A DNA stretch of 64,000 bases from Shewanella sp. (GTDB taxonomy: Bacteria; Pseudomonadota; Gammaproteobacteria; Enterobacterales; Shewanellaceae): contig NZ_JABSSM010000027.1 in assembly GCF_013214165.1 (NCBI RefSeq), forward strand, positions 1 through 64,000, in the 5' to 3' direction. Positions 1 through 8,610 of the stretch are shown in pieces; position 1 is the first letter of the stretch, and each line of letters starts with the position of its first letter. The position numbers were made by a program, and so were the translations under genes. Below the pieces are notes generated by a model. That model was not told where the DNA came from. It made no database searches and saw only the letters and a list, made by a program, of their open reading frames with translations.

Positions 1-785
1 GGCATGCAAAGGCTCAAGAATACGATAAAGCCACTAGCTTTAACTTGGCCGACTGCATCGAATGTGGTTGCTGTACTTACGTTTGTCCCAGTGAAATCCC
101 TTTAGTTGAATACTATCGTATCGCTAAAGCTGCGATAAAAGCCGAAGCCGAAGAGAAAAAACAGGCAGAACTGGCAAAACAAAGATTCGATCTTCGTACC
201 CAACGCCTAGAAGATGAAAAACGGGCAAGGGAAGCGAAACAAAAAGCATCTGCACAGAGGCGCAAGTCAAACATGTCCTCATCGGATAAAGATGCCGTCG
301 CCCTCGCCATGGCAAGAATTAAAGCAAAGAAAGCAGCCGCGAACGCACAAGCAGACTCTACAAGTACCACAAGCACAAGAGCTGGGGCTGAGACTGAGAC
401 TGAGACTGAGACTGGGTCAGACCATAAACGCCAAGATATTTCCGCCGCGGTGGCCCGTGCCAAAGCTAAGAAAGCGGCACAAAAATCCGCCGCAGCCCAA
501 GACGTTACCGCAAGTAACATAACAAGTTCAATGCCAGAAACGAGCGCTCCTGCAGACGAGAGGCAGGCAAAAATAGCAGCGGCTGTCGCGAGAGCTAAAG
601 CCAAGAAAGCAGGCGTGAAACAAGACGCTGCAGACTCTTCAACTGGCATTAGCGCTGAGGACACTGATACCCTAAATGCGCCTGTCGACGACAAGAAGGC
701 CAGAATTGCCGCCGCCGTTGCCAAGGCTAAAGCCAAGAAGGCTGCCCTGAAAATCAGCAACAACACAGAACATGATAAGGATTAA
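1..785 (+). CDS. rsxC: Electron transport complex subunit RsxC (RnfC), C-terminal part, cut by window edge
   Basis: RsxC is the soluble 4Fe-4S subunit of the Rsx/Rnf membrane complex, which passes electrons from NADH or ferredoxin-level donors; in enterics the complex keeps SoxR reduced. The frame is open from base 3, so the gene starts outside the window. At the left is the second cluster motif CxxCxxCxxxCP (residues encoded near 51-92). A long charged Ala/Lys-rich tail follows, with four degenerate repeats of the type AAAVARAKAKKAA (near 285-335, 435-480, 570-615 and 700-750), typical of gammaproteobacterial RsxC. A hexanucleotide run at 390-413 encodes Glu-Thr four times. rsxD follows within a few bases, so this is the rsx operon. 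The identity is secure from context and motif. Confidence 0.95.
   Translation, partial: HAKAQEYDKATSFNLADCIECGCCTYVCPSEIPLVEYYRIAKAAIKAEAEEKKQAELAKQRFDLRTQRLEDEKRAREAKQKASAQRRKSNMSSSDKDAVALAMARIKAKKAAANAQADSTSTTSTRAGAETETETETGSDHKRQDISAAVARAKAKKAAQKSAAAQDVTASNITSSMPETSAPADERQAKIAAAVARAKAKKAGVKQDAADSSTGISAEDTDTLNAPVDDKKARIAAAVAKAKAKKAALKISNNTEHDKD
390..413 (+). repeat. In-frame hexanucleotide tandem repeat (GAGACT x4) inside rsxC
   Basis: Four perfect copies of GAGACT encode a Glu-Thr dipeptide run in the variable tail of RsxC. The unit is a multiple of three, so slippage would change tail length without breaking the frame. Confidence 0.85.
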
Positions 786-788
786 TTG

Positions 789-1841
789 ATGGCATTTAAG
801 ATTGCCTCTTCGCCTCATTTGAGCCGTCGATTCCAAACCAGTACCTTGATGCAAAGAGTGCTACTGTGCGCCTTACCTGGCGTAGCTGTGCAATGCTATT
901 TTTTTGGTTGGGGCACCATCATTCAACTGCTGCTTGCCATCTGCGTCGCGCTGTTTTGTGAAGCTAGCGTGTTAACATTAAGAAAAAGACCCGTATTAGC
1001 CACACTAAAAGATAATAGCGCCTTACTGACAGCCCTCTTTATCGGCATAGCCGTGCCTCCACTTGCGCCTTGGTGGTTAACCCTCATCGGTGCCATGTTT
1101 GCGATCATCATAGTTAAACATCTCTATGGTGGACTTGGGCATAACATATTTAACCCGGCAATGGCGGCGTACGTCATGCTACTGATCTCCTTCCCGGTTC
1201 AGATGACCAGCTGGGTCGCGCCGAGTGTTATTGCAGACCAACCACTGGATATATTAGCCAGTTTGCAGATGATATTTATTGGCGGCAGCCCACTGGAGAT
1301 CAGTGCTTACAAGATGGGCTTCGACGGTATTGCTATGGCCACCCCACTAGATACCTTAAAAACGGATCTTGCCATGGGATTCACCAGTACAGAAAGCCTG
1401 ACTAAATCTATTTTTAGTGATGGCTATGGCGTCGGCTGGTTTTGGGTCAATATGGCTTATCTCGCCGGTGGACTTGCCATGATAAAGATGAAGTTAATCC
1501 GCTGGCATATCAGTACGGGACTCCTAGGAGCGCTCTACATCTGTGCAAGCATAGGGTTTATTCTCAATCCGGATACCCAAGCGGGTCCTCTATTTCACCT
1601 GTTCTCTGGTGCAACCATGCTGGCTGCTTTTTTCATTGCTACCGATCCGGTCACCGCAGCGACCAGTGTCAGAGGACGATTGCTGTTCGGCGCACTGATC
1701 GGAGTCTTAGTCTATATCATACGTACTTATGGTGGTTACCCGGATGCTTATGCCTTTGCCATTTTACTCGCCAACCTGTGTGCACCTTTTATCGATCATT
1801 ATATGAAGCCCAGAACTTATGGTCACAGATCCAGAAGCTAA
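789..1841 (+). CDS. rsxD: Electron transport complex subunit RsxD (RnfD)
   Basis: This is the polytopic inner-membrane flavoprotein of the Rsx/Rnf complex and a relative of NqrB. The 350-residue protein has about nine hydrophobic segments. The conserved segments HxYGGLGxNxFNPA (near 111-124) and [19 protein letters not shown] are visible. The Thr in the A-T-P-L-D stretch near residue 185 is the likely covalent FMN site, as in other RnfD proteins. A TTG lies directly upstream at 786, but ATG at 789 gives the usual N-terminus ([10 protein letters not shown]). The gene follows rsxC almost without a gap and precedes rsxG by 15 bases. Confidence 0.96.
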   Translation: MAFKIASSPHLSRRFQTSTLMQRVLLCALPGVAVQCYFFGWGTIIQLLLAICVALFCEASVLTLRKRPVLATLKDNSALLTALFIGIAVPPLAPWWLTLIGAMFAIIIVKHLYGGLGHNIFNPAMAAYVMLLISFPVQMTSWVAPSVIADQPLDILASLQMIFIGGSPLEISAYKMGFDGIAMATPLDTLKTDLAMGFTSTESLTKSIFSDGYGVGWFWVNMAYLAGGLAMIKMKLIRWHISTGLLGALYICASIGFILNPDTQAGPLFHLFSGATMLAAFFIATDPVTAATSVRGRLLFGALIGVLVYIIRTYGGYPDAYAFAILLANLCAPFIDHYMKPRTYGHRSRS

Positions 1842-1856
1842 TACAGAGAATTACAT

Positions 1857-2495
1857 ATGAAGAAATCAATCTTAAAAAACGGCTTATTGCTGGGACTATT
1901 CGCTCTGTTATGCACCGCTTTTGTGGCCGTGGTCAACGATCAAACTGTCGATAAAATTAAACAGCAACAACAGCTGCAATTAAAACGTACCTTGCATCAG
2001 CTAATTCCCGACGCCATGCATGACAATGAACTAAGCGAATACTGTATCTTGATCCACGATGAAGATGCTATGGGTATCGATATGCCGCTGCCCGCATATA
2101 TCGCCACGAGTCAGTCTATTCCCGTCGCCATCGCCATGGAAGCCATTGCCCCGGATGGGTATAATGGCAATATAAAGTTGATCATTGGCATCGACAGCAG
2201 CGGAACAGTGCTCGGAGTCAGGACGCTTTCCCATGCAGAAACTCCTGGGCTCGGCGATAAAATAGACCTGAGAAAATCTGATTGGGTTCTGAGCTTCAAC
2301 CAGAAGATGCTTCAATCTGATACAGATAAACGCTGGAAGGTTAAGAAAGATGGCGGTGACTTCGACCAATTTACCGGCGCAACAATCACCCCTAGGGCCT
2401 ATGTCAAAGCCGTACATAACGCATTGAGTTATTTCAATAAAAACAGTGATATTTTACTCAAGCGCCCTGCAAACTGTGAGGTTGATTACCGATGA
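1857..2495 (+). CDS. rsxG: Electron transport complex subunit RsxG (RnfG)
   Basis: RsxG is a membrane-anchored periplasmic flavoprotein of the Rsx/Rnf complex, homologous to NqrC. The 212-residue protein has one N-terminal membrane helix (about 8-27) and a periplasmic FMN_bind domain. It carries the core segments [12 protein letters not shown] (near 125-136) and TGAT at 173-176, where Thr176 should carry FMN through a phosphoester bond. The stop overlaps the rsxE start in an ATGA tetranucleotide, which implies translational coupling. Length and motifs are normal for the family. Confidence 0.96.
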   Translation: MKKSILKNGLLLGLFALLCTAFVAVVNDQTVDKIKQQQQLQLKRTLHQLIPDAMHDNELSEYCILIHDEDAMGIDMPLPAYIATSQSIPVAIAMEAIAPDGYNGNIKLIIGIDSSGTVLGVRTLSHAETPGLGDKIDLRKSDWVLSFNQKMLQSDTDKRWKVKKDGGDFDQFTGATITPRAYVKAVHNALSYFNKNSDILLKRPANCEVDYR

Positions 2496-3262
2496 ATGGA
2501 TCTAATAGCGAAGCCGTCGATGAGCCCGTACAGGATATAGCCGCAGAGGCAAAACCCAGTGCTATGAGTGCATATAAAGAGATTGCCTTCCAAGGCTTAT
2601 GGAAGAACAATCCAGGCCTGGTACAACTCTTAGGACTGTGCCCCTTACTCGCAGTGACAGCCACGTTAACCAATGCGTTAGGCTTAGGTTTAGCCACCAT
2701 GTTGGTGTTGATTTGCTCTAATATTTTAGTCTCTTTAGTCAAAGATTATGTACCAAAAGAGATCCGTATTCCTGTGTTTGTGATGATCATCGCCGCCTTG
2801 GTGACGAGTGTGCAACTGCTTATCAATGCCTACGCTTATGGACTCTATTTGTCTTTGGGGATCTTCCTGCCCTTGATTGTGACCAACTGCGTGATTATTG
2901 GCCGCGCCGAAGCATTTGCATCGCGTAATTCTGTGCTAAGGTCTGCGTTCGATGGCTTTATGATGGGGTTAGGCTTCTTAGTTGTCTTAGCCATCTTAGG
3001 CGCCTGCAGAGAAATCCTTGGACAAGGGACCTTGTTTGATGGCGCCGACCTGTTACTCGGTGATTGGGCGGCAGGACTCACGATACATCTCTGGCATTTT
3101 GAGACCAGTTTTCTCTTGGCTATGCTCCCACCTGGCGCTTTCATCGGCATGGGATTCTTGATCGCCTTGAAAAATGTAATCGATAAAAAAATCGCAGACC
3201 AGCAGCCAGATGTGGCGGTACAAGGGCCGGTAACGAGAGCAAGAATTACTAAAGTCAGCTAA
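2492..3262 (+). CDS. rsxE: Electron transport complex subunit RsxE (RnfE)
   Basis: RsxE is an integral membrane subunit of the Rsx/Rnf complex, a relative of NqrD, predicted to help form the ion- and electron-transfer core. The 256-residue protein has about six membrane segments. The family segment [20 protein letters not shown] is at 37-56, and the stretch [19 protein letters not shown] contains the buried Cys proposed to ligate a membrane Fe-S site. The N-terminus is about 30 residues longer than in E. coli and is acidic. The start overlaps the rsxG stop by four bases. nth follows after 57 bases, as in the enteric rsxABCDGE-nth order. Confidence 0.95.
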   Translation: MNGSNSEAVDEPVQDIAAEAKPSAMSAYKEIAFQGLWKNNPGLVQLLGLCPLLAVTATLTNALGLGLATMLVLICSNILVSLVKDYVPKEIRIPVFVMIIAALVTSVQLLINAYAYGLYLSLGIFLPLIVTNCVIIGRAEAFASRNSVLRSAFDGFMMGLGFLVVLAILGACREILGQGTLFDGADLLLGDWAAGLTIHLWHFETSFLLAMLPPGAFIGMGFLIALKNVIDKKIADQQPDVAVQGPVTRARITKVS

Positions 3263-3319
3263 TTCTACCCACTATGCAGGAAATCTTGAACCTCATTAGA
3301 TGCAAGTATAAGAAAAAAT

Positions 3320-3961
3320 ATGAATAAAGATAAACGTCAGCGGATATTAGAGATCCTCAGAGAAAATAATCCCCATCCAGAGACTGAGCTAAACTTCTCT
3401 AGCCCGTTCGAATTACTGGTGGCGGTTACCCTTTCGGCGCAGGCTACCGATGTCAGCGTTAACAAGGCAACCGATAAGCTTTTTCCTGTCGCCAATACCC
3501 CAGAGGCCATCTATGCCTTAGGTGTAGATGGCTTGAAGACTTTTATCAAGACCATTGGTTTATATAATACTAAGGCTGTCAATGTCATTAAAGCCTGTGG
3601 GATCTTAATCGAGAAATATCAGGGGCAAGTCCCTGAAGATCGTGAGGCCTTGGAGTCTCTTGCTGGTGTTGGACGAAAAACGGCTAACGTGGTACTCAAT
3701 ACTGCCTTCGGTTGGCCTACCATCGCCATAGACACCCATATATTCAGAGTCGCGAACAGAACCAAGTTTGCCATGGGGAAAAATGTCGATCAGGTCGAGC
3801 AAAAGATGTTAAAGGTCGTGCCGTCAGAGTTTATGGTCGATGTTCACCATTGGTTTATTCTTCACGGCAGATACACTTGCCTAGCCAGAAAACCGCGATG
3901 TGGGAGTTGCTTGATAGAAGACTTATGTGAGTTTAAAGACAAGGTCTATCCAGAGGATTAA
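3320..3961 (+). CDS. nth: Endonuclease III (DNA glycosylase/AP lyase)
   Basis: Endonuclease III removes oxidised pyrimidines and cleaves AP sites in base-excision repair. The 213-residue protein matches the usual length (211 in E. coli). The helix-hairpin-helix segment LAGVGRKTANVV carries catalytic Lys120, and Asp138 follows in AIDTHIFRVANR. The C-terminal 4Fe-4S ligands are Cys187, Cys194, Cys197 and Cys203 (Cx6Cx2Cx5C). It lies downstream of rsxE, the classical arrangement, and is followed by a strong terminator. Confidence 0.97.
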   Translation: MNKDKRQRILEILRENNPHPETELNFSSPFELLVAVTLSAQATDVSVNKATDKLFPVANTPEAIYALGVDGLKTFIKTIGLYNTKAVNVIKACGILIEKYQGQVPEDREALESLAGVGRKTANVVLNTAFGWPTIAIDTHIFRVANRTKFAMGKNVDQVEQKMLKVVPSEFMVDVHHWFILHGRYTCLARKPRCGSCLIEDLCEFKDKVYPED

Positions 3962-3978
3962 ACCCGTGTATTACAAAC

Positions 3979-4009
3979 GCTTAAAAAGCCGCTCGGTGGC
4001 TTTTTAAGC
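3979..4009. terminator. Rho-independent terminator, bidirectional, after nth
   Basis: A perfect 12-bp stem (GCTTAAAAAGCC / GGCTTTTTAAGC) encloses a 7-base loop. The T and A runs inside the stem let it work on both strands. It closes the rsx-nth transcript and lies 24 bases past the stop of the reverse-strand small ORF at 4033-4116. Confidence 0.85.
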
Positions 4010-4032
4010 TAAATGACACTTGAGGATAAGCG

Positions 4033-4116
4033 TTAAAACATACTCCAAAAGAAGATAGATAAACATACGCCAATGATCGCACTCAAACCCAATGCCATTT
4101 TTAATTCAGTATTCAT
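4033..4116 (-). CDS. 27-residue single-helix membrane peptide, YnhF-like
   Basis: This is a very short ORF of 27 codons plus stop. It starts with Met-Asn-Thr-Glu-Leu-Lys, continues as one hydrophobic segment (about residues 7-24) and ends Trp-Ser-Met-Phe. An AGGA Shine-Dalgarno lies 6 bases before the ATG, and the 3979-4009 terminator stands just downstream, so it forms a complete small transcription unit between nth and gloA. The start (M-[ST/NT]-[DE]-L-K) and one-helix layout resemble E. coli YnhF, a 29-residue inner-membrane peptide of unclear role. That resemblance is from memory and the family assignment is an inference. No catalytic function can be read. Confidence 0.6.
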   Translation of the reverse strand: MNTELKMALGLSAIIGVCLSIFFWSMF

Positions 4117-4279
4117 TCATTTTCCTATTCAATGTCAGTATCAATCAACTAGATGACGCATTATCGTAAGAAAAAACTGAATTTCACACCATAAAAGCAT
4201 CAGAGTGTGATCTACACCTAGGTTAATTTCCTACACACGTTATGAAATAAATGTGCCGAAGATTTTAGAACCAATGGGT

Positions 4280-4285
4280 TATAAT
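4280..4285 (+). promoter_or_regulatory. Candidate -10 box (TATAAT) for gloA
   Basis: A consensus TATAAT lies 52 bases before the gloA ATG. No good -35 is visible at 16-18 bases. The rest of 4117-4337 is AT-rich. It also holds TGTGATCTACACCT near 4206, which has a good CRP half-site but a poor second half. Confidence 0.4.
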
Positions 4286-4337
4286 CTTTAACAAGCAGGC
4301 TGCATTTTTTAATAAATTAAACACTAGCGAGGTTTTA

Positions 4338-4748
4338 ATGTCTCAATTTTTACACACCATGATCCGTGTCGTCGATCTCGAAAAAAGTATTCACTTTTAC
4401 ACTCAAATTATGGGTATGAAACTACTGCGAACGTCTGAGAATACCGAATATAGATATACCCTCGCCTTCGTCGGCTTCGATGACGAATCTGCCGGTGCCG
4501 GCGTTATAGAACTGACTCACAACTGGGATAACGATAGCTATGAGATGGGTAATGCCTTTGGTCACTTAGCCATAGGTGAACAAGACATCTATGGCCGTTG
4601 TCAGGCGATAGCAGCCGCAGGGGGAAACATAGTCAGAGCGCCGGGTCCCGTGGCTGGAGGCACGACAGAGATAGCTTTTGTAGAAGATCCTGATGGCTAC
4701 AAGATAGAACTCATCCAGATGAGTTCAGCATCTAAGGGCCTAGGTTAA
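4338..4748 (+). CDS. gloA: Lactoylglutathione lyase (glyoxalase I)
   Basis: GloA isomerises the methylglyoxal-glutathione hemithioacetal to S-lactoylglutathione, the first step of methylglyoxal detoxification; GloB (encoded at 54342) completes it. The 136-residue vicinal-oxygen-chelate protein is very close to E. coli GloA in length and sequence. The four metal ligands are in place: His6, Glu58, His76 and Glu124. The short form without eukaryote-type insertions is the Ni/Co-dependent class. It appears monocistronic, with its own candidate promoter and a terminator after the stop. Confidence 0.97.
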   Translation: MSQFLHTMIRVVDLEKSIHFYTQIMGMKLLRTSENTEYRYTLAFVGFDDESAGAGVIELTHNWDNDSYEMGNAFGHLAIGEQDIYGRCQAIAAAGGNIVRAPGPVAGGTTEIAFVEDPDGYKIELIQMSSASKGLG

Positions 4749-4774
4749 TATTTTTAGGGTCATTCTATTGGCAT

Positions 4775-4802
4775 AAAAAAAGCGCCCCGAGGCGCTTTTT
4801 TT
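4775..4802. terminator. Bidirectional rho-independent terminator between gloA and the TonB receptor
   Basis: The stem AGCGCC/GGCGCT encloses a CCGA loop and is extended by an A7 tract on the left and a T7 tract on the right. It lies between the converging ends of gloA (4748) and the receptor gene (4837), so it can stop both transcripts. Confidence 0.85.
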
Positions 4803-4836
4803 AGCATTAAACATTTTAAGCATTAAACACTAAAGA

Positions 4837-7389
4837 TTAGAACTTCACCGTCACACCAGCATAATACTGACGACCAACGGTGTCATAAACTTCTGGTACC
4901 GTACCACCGTCACTGCCGTTAGAAACCCTTGATGGCTCTTCGTCAGTCAAGTTCTTAACACCGGCACTCAACATCCAAGTATCATTGATAAAGTAGCTAG
5001 CAGAGATGTTGTGGTAAAGCATTGATTCAGCAGTACCAATTTGAGCGACACCGTCACTATCTTTATAGTGATCATCCATTTCGCCGATATAACGGTTGAA
5101 GTACATTACACTCCAGTCGCCTTGGCCAGCTTTGATGCTGAAGTTGTTACGTACTTGAGCATAGGCACCGAAGTTACCATCGATGGTGTTAGTGTAATCG
5201 ACGCCATCTTGCTCAAAGTTCAGCAAGTAAGTGGTGTCATTGCTGATGGTCCAATCTAGGCTTAACGCTTCAAAGCTATACACTAAGTTAAAATCGATAC
5301 CGCTAGTATCTTGGTAACCAACGTTCATCAATGTGCTTGTTAGGTTATCTAGATCACCATTTGGACCGATGTTAAACGCTTCACATGCTGCTTGATCACC
5401 CGCATGACAGTTGTTTAGGCCATTTTGCGTATCCATGCGAGCAATCGCATTGGTGACTTTAAAGCGCCACCAATCCAATGTCAGTGACATACCCTCGATA
5501 TAGCTAGGCGAATACACTAGGCCAGCAGTGTAAGACTCAGACTCTTCAGGTTTAAGATCATCATCCGAAGTACGATTAACTAAGATCTGTTTGTCTTGCT
5601 CATTTCCCCAAGGATCGTCCAGGAAATCGTATGAACCTGAGTTTCCAGCGTATAGCTCGCTAACGCTAGGAGCACGGAAGCCTGTTGCTGCAACGGTACG
5701 GATCATCAAGTCATCTGTCGCCGCATATGTTAAACCAATTTTCCATGTAGATGCATTACCGAACGTCGAATAATCGTCGAAACGAAGTGCGAATTCACCG
5801 GTTAGCTTATCAGTAAATGGAACGCTAACTTCCTGGAACACAGAAACTACGCTGTAGCTACCATCGGTAGGGTCTTGCTGAGCAGCCGTGCTCTCACCAG
5901 CGACAACAATTGGATCCGGATTGTAGAAACCACTTTCATAGCGGTATTCTGCACCAATAGCATAGGCGACAGCACCTGCATCAAGGTCAAATAGCTCACC
6001 GGTTAAACCAGCAGAGAAAATATGCTGCTCGTTACCACCATCAGCTTCTTCAGTGTAAGCGACACTATTGAGCAAGTCTTGGTCTGTCATCGGCTGACCA
6101 GTAAACCAAGCATCTTGATCTGCATAGATTGCATCCGTCATGATTGATGCATTGATCGAGTTTTCTACCGCGGTTTTAGCTTTGTTTTTACCGTAAGTGT
6201 AGGAAATATCCCAGTCCATACCGGTATTAACATCGATTGAACCTGCTAGAGCAGCAGAGACGCGCAATGTATCTGTGTCCTGAGTATAAATACGTGGACC
6301 CACGTCATTCATACGTTTTCTGTAATTAACTTGACCTTTGTCGTTTGGCATTATGCCTGCATCGAGCATATCTTGGTCAAGTTCTACACAGGTACCTGGA
6401 TCGTCACCGGCTGCACAAACATCCAGATCCAGGTCAGCTGGCTGAGCTGCCATCTGCTGGTGTGACTTACGCTTGGTGTAAATAATATCACCCGTTAGCA
6501 CGATATCGCTGCCAAGCTCTTGGGTCATGTTGGCGAACAAGCTGTAGCGCTTACTTGGCGTCTGATAAAAACTGTCTTGGGTATAATCGTAACCTTCTGT
6601 ACGGTCCACCCAATTACCATTTTCATCTTTAACCATGCCATCAAGTGAGCCAGTAGGAATAGTTGCGCTAGCACCTGGATCTGTCCAATCACGATCCGAC
6701 TGAATCACGCCGCGACGTTCTGAGTAAGCTGCACCGAACGTATAGTTACCGGTATCTGTGTTAAAACCGTAAAGTGCACTGATTTCGCCGTTTTCACCGT
6801 CGCTCTTATCGGTCATACCGCCAGTCACATCAATCTGGAAGCCTTCAAAGTCTTGCTTAGTGATGATGTTAATGACACCGGCGATGGCATCTGAGCCATA
6901 TACAGCCGATGCACCATCTTTTAGAATTTCAACACGTGCAATCATGGCGATAGGGATAGAGTTGAGATCCACAGAGCTGTTAGCACCAGAACCTGAATTC
7001 ACCATGCGACGACCATTGAGCAATACCAGAGTACGTTGAGAGCCCATCCCCCTAAGGTCAACCTGAGCAACACCGTCAGCACCATTGTTGGTGCTTGAGC
7101 CAACAGCAGCACCTGCCATTGAAGTCTGTGCTTGTAGCATTTGGTCTACAGACGTAAAACCTTCTGCTTTAATGGTTGCCGCATCGATAATGGTAACCGG
7201 TGAAGCCGTTTCCATGTCTTGACGTTGAATGCGGGAGCCCGTTACTGAAATCCGCTCTACTTTAGCTGTTTCTTCTTGTGCGTATGCCGTGTTTGATACT
7301 GTGAATGTAGCCGTTGAAACCGATGCGATTAACCCAAGCTTGATAGCTTGCGATAACTTACTACTTGAATGCAGCGATGTTCTTATCAT
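4837..7389 (-). CDS. TonB-dependent outer-membrane receptor
   Basis: This is an 850-residue gated beta-barrel of the kind that imports a large or scarce ligand across the outer membrane using TonB energy. It has a signal peptide ending near the AYA-QEE junction. The N-terminal segment VERISVTGSRIQRQDMETAS precedes the plug domain (about 50-175), which contains RVEILKDGASAVYGSDAIAGVINIITK-type residues. The long barrel ends in a terminal Phe (VKF). The GSRI start and the roughly 850-residue length fit the large Shewanella/Alteromonadales class often tied to oligosaccharide, peptide or lipid uptake. No transporter or enzyme lies beside it, so the ligand cannot be inferred. It is transcribed alone, with a long regulatory region upstream. 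Confidence 0.9.
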   Translation of the reverse strand: MIRTSLHSSSKLSQAIKLGLIASVSTATFTVSNTAYAQEETAKVERISVTGSRIQRQDMETASPVTIIDAATIKAEGFTSVDQMLQAQTSMAGAAVGSSTNNGADGVAQVDLRGMGSQRTLVLLNGRRMVNSGSGANSSVDLNSIPIAMIARVEILKDGASAVYGSDAIAGVINIITKQDFEGFQIDVTGGMTDKSDGENGEISALYGFNTDTGNYTFGAAYSERRGVIQSDRDWTDPGASATIPTGSLDGMVKDENGNWVDRTEGYDYTQDSFYQTPSKRYSLFANMTQELGSDIVLTGDIIYTKRKSHQQMAAQPADLDLDVCAAGDDPGTCVELDQDMLDAGIMPNDKGQVNYRKRMNDVGPRIYTQDTDTLRVSAALAGSIDVNTGMDWDISYTYGKNKAKTAVENSINASIMTDAIYADQDAWFTGQPMTDQDLLNSVAYTEEADGGNEQHIFSAGLTGELFDLDAGAVAYAIGAEYRYESGFYNPDPIVVAGESTAAQQDPTDGSYSVVSVFQEVSVPFTDKLTGEFALRFDDYSTFGNASTWKIGLTYAATDDLMIRTVAATGFRAPSVSELYAGNSGSYDFLDDPWGNEQDKQILVNRTSDDDLKPEESESYTAGLVYSPSYIEGMSLTLDWWRFKVTNAIARMDTQNGLNNCHAGDQAACEAFNIGPNGDLDNLTSTLMNVGYQDTSGIDFNLVYSFEALSLDWTISNDTTYLLNFEQDGVDYTNTIDGNFGAYAQVRNNFSIKAGQGDWSVMYFNRYIGEMDDHYKDSDGVAQIGTAESMLYHNISASYFINDTWMLSAGVKNLTDEEPSRVSNGSDGGTVPEVYDTVGRQYYAGVTVKF

Positions 7390-7505
7390 TAAGATGTACT
7401 CCCTAACTTATTATTTGCTCACTATTTGTTTTTATATTGCGCCAACTACCTTTATTTATTACCAATGTGTACGGCTTTGTTAATCGATATTGATGGCGTT
7501 GAAAT

Positions 7506-7521
7506 TGAAACTATAGTTTCA
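7506..7521. promoter_or_regulatory. Perfect 16-bp palindrome, candidate operator of the TonB receptor
   Basis: TGAAACTATAGTTTCA is identical to its own reverse complement. It lies about 117 bases before the receptor start. The core GAAAC-N4-GTTTC has the form reported for PsrA/TetR-type fatty-acid regulators, but other repressors bind similar dyads. The regulator is unknown. Confidence 0.6.
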
Positions 7522-7536
7522 CCATAAATGAGTCAA
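7510..7536 (-). promoter_or_regulatory. Candidate sigma-70 promoter of the TonB receptor
   Basis: Reading the reverse strand, TTGACT (7536-7531) is followed after 15 bases by TATAGT (7515-7510). The spacing is short. The palindrome at 7506-7521 covers the -10 box, which would suit repression. Confidence 0.4.
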
Positions 7537-7730
7537 TCACCAATTTAATTAACTACTGATACGAAAAGGTTAAGCTAAAGATGCTAGCTAGTGTTGAATC
7601 GATGTATTTATAAAACTAAAGAGCAGGGAGACGTTATCAAACAGCATGATAAACTTAAATAATGCCAATTAGGCAGAGAATACACCTAGCGATTAGTTAA
7701 CAGTTTTACAACCTATCAAATAACCAAAAG

Positions 7731-7746
7731 TGTGATCTAGATCACA
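7731..7746. promoter_or_regulatory. Perfect CRP-type palindrome
   Basis: TGTGATCTAGATCACA matches the CRP consensus TGTGA-N6-TCACA in both halves. It lies about 340 bases before the TonB receptor ATG, far for direct activation from the promoter at 7510-7536. Either a second upstream start site exists or another transcript is controlled. Confidence 0.7.
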
Positions 7747-7793
7747 TTCCTTGCTGAATGGCATTATATAACACGCCATTCCATGATGTTTTT

Positions 7794-7807
7794 TTGACTA
7801 AGGTCAA
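7794..7807. promoter_or_regulatory. FNR-family-like dyad TTGAC-N4-GTCAA
   Basis: TTGACTAAGGTCAA is a perfect 5-4-5 dyad. It differs from the FNR/EtrA consensus (TTGAT-N4-ATCAA) by one base per half. It lies 48 bases from the CRP-type site. Confidence 0.4.
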
Positions 7808-8073
7808 TCATAGTTACGTATGTTTATCTTATTTGTCAGCTTAGGTTCAGGGATGCTTTCGTGTATTAAATAACATTTAAAATATTATTAACACAGGGGG
7901 TAATTACAATAAGATACAGCTGGCAACAACTTGTCACAATGGTATGTGCAATTGAAGATATTTATCGACGCGATCGGTTAGCGAGTTACATTTTTATTAA
8001 TATCACCAAGAGGTGATTGATACGAGTATATTAAAACCCACGCTTAACACGTTATTTGTTATATTTATTTACG

Positions 8074-8493
8074 TTATTGATAAATGACTTCGACCATATA
8101 ACTGATTTGGTATTGTCCGAGTGGTAAAGGCTTATGCAAGCTTAATTCTCCACCTATAGTAATATCTACCCCGCCATCTTGTACAAGATACATATCAGAC
8201 TGAGTGCCGTTAGATAGTAATGGGATGAAACTGATATCATCAGCGAACACTGGTAATAAGTTTATCATTACTCTCTCATCTGCAGCGCCAGAAACACGGA
8301 TCACGCCAGTGGCCCATTCGGACTCCACACAGGCGTCACCGGTTCTTAGATTAGCAACCACTCGGCATCGCGCCGACTCTAGGTTAGCAATATCACCAAA
8401 ATTAATACCTTGTGTTTCGGCTATCTGCAGTGGCACAACTAGGCTAAAGCTTGCCTGACCAATGGCTGATGCGAGAAGATAAGTCGTTAACAT
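8074..8493 (-). CDS. DUF4402-like fimbrial subunit (minor pilin candidate)
   Basis: A 139-residue exported protein with a short hydrophobic signal (LLASAIGQA) and a beta-rich body. The segment GINFGDI near the N-terminus and the ending GxYxxSYxVxVIYQ match the pattern of the major subunit encoded at 12646 (MEFGDIDI ... SYTVDVIY), so the two are paralogous subunits. DUF4402 proteins are usually encoded with chaperone-usher genes. This is the last gene of the reverse-strand fimbrial operon, 117 bases after the usher stop, and may be a tip or minor subunit. No terminator is obvious after it. The assignment rests on these shared termini and on context. Confidence 0.7.
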   Translation of the reverse strand: MLTTYLLASAIGQASFSLVVPLQIAETQGINFGDIANLESARCRVVANLRTGDACVESEWATGVIRVSGAADERVMINLLPVFADDISFIPLLSNGTQSDMYLVQDGGVDITIGGELSLHKPLPLGQYQISYMVEVIYQ

Positions 8494-8610
8494 ATAAAAC
8501 CAGCTAGGTTAAGTCTGGTTTGATTATAGGGAGTAAATGTTTATACCGCGGTGAAACCGCTCAAAAATACCAAGATACTTCAGTAAAGCACTCAGAAAGT
8601 CAGCCTATGG

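Larger units (their letters stand above)
7390..8073. promoter_or_regulatory. 684-base intergenic region upstream of the TonB receptor
   Basis: No convincing coding frame is present. The region contains a promoter-like pair with an overlapping 16-bp palindrome (7506-7536), a perfect CRP-type palindrome (7731-7746), an inverted repeat GAATGGC/GCCATTC (7756-7762 and 7775-7781) around TATATAA, and an FNR-family-like dyad TTGACTAAGGTCAA (7794-7807). Beyond 7900 I see only AT-rich sequence. Confidence 0.55.

Noticed and set aside
113-766. 217-codon reverse frame across rsxC
   Set aside because: It is the mirror of the Ala/Lys-repeat codons of rsxC and has no independent features.
4204-4219. TGTGATCTACACCTAG near gloA as a CRP site
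   Set aside because: Only one half-site matches; the second half is poor.
4204-4337. Search for CRISPR repeats, IS ends and phage genes across the window
   Set aside because: I saw no spaced direct repeats of CRISPR type, no transposase and no integrase in any frame; the only repeats are the three listed.
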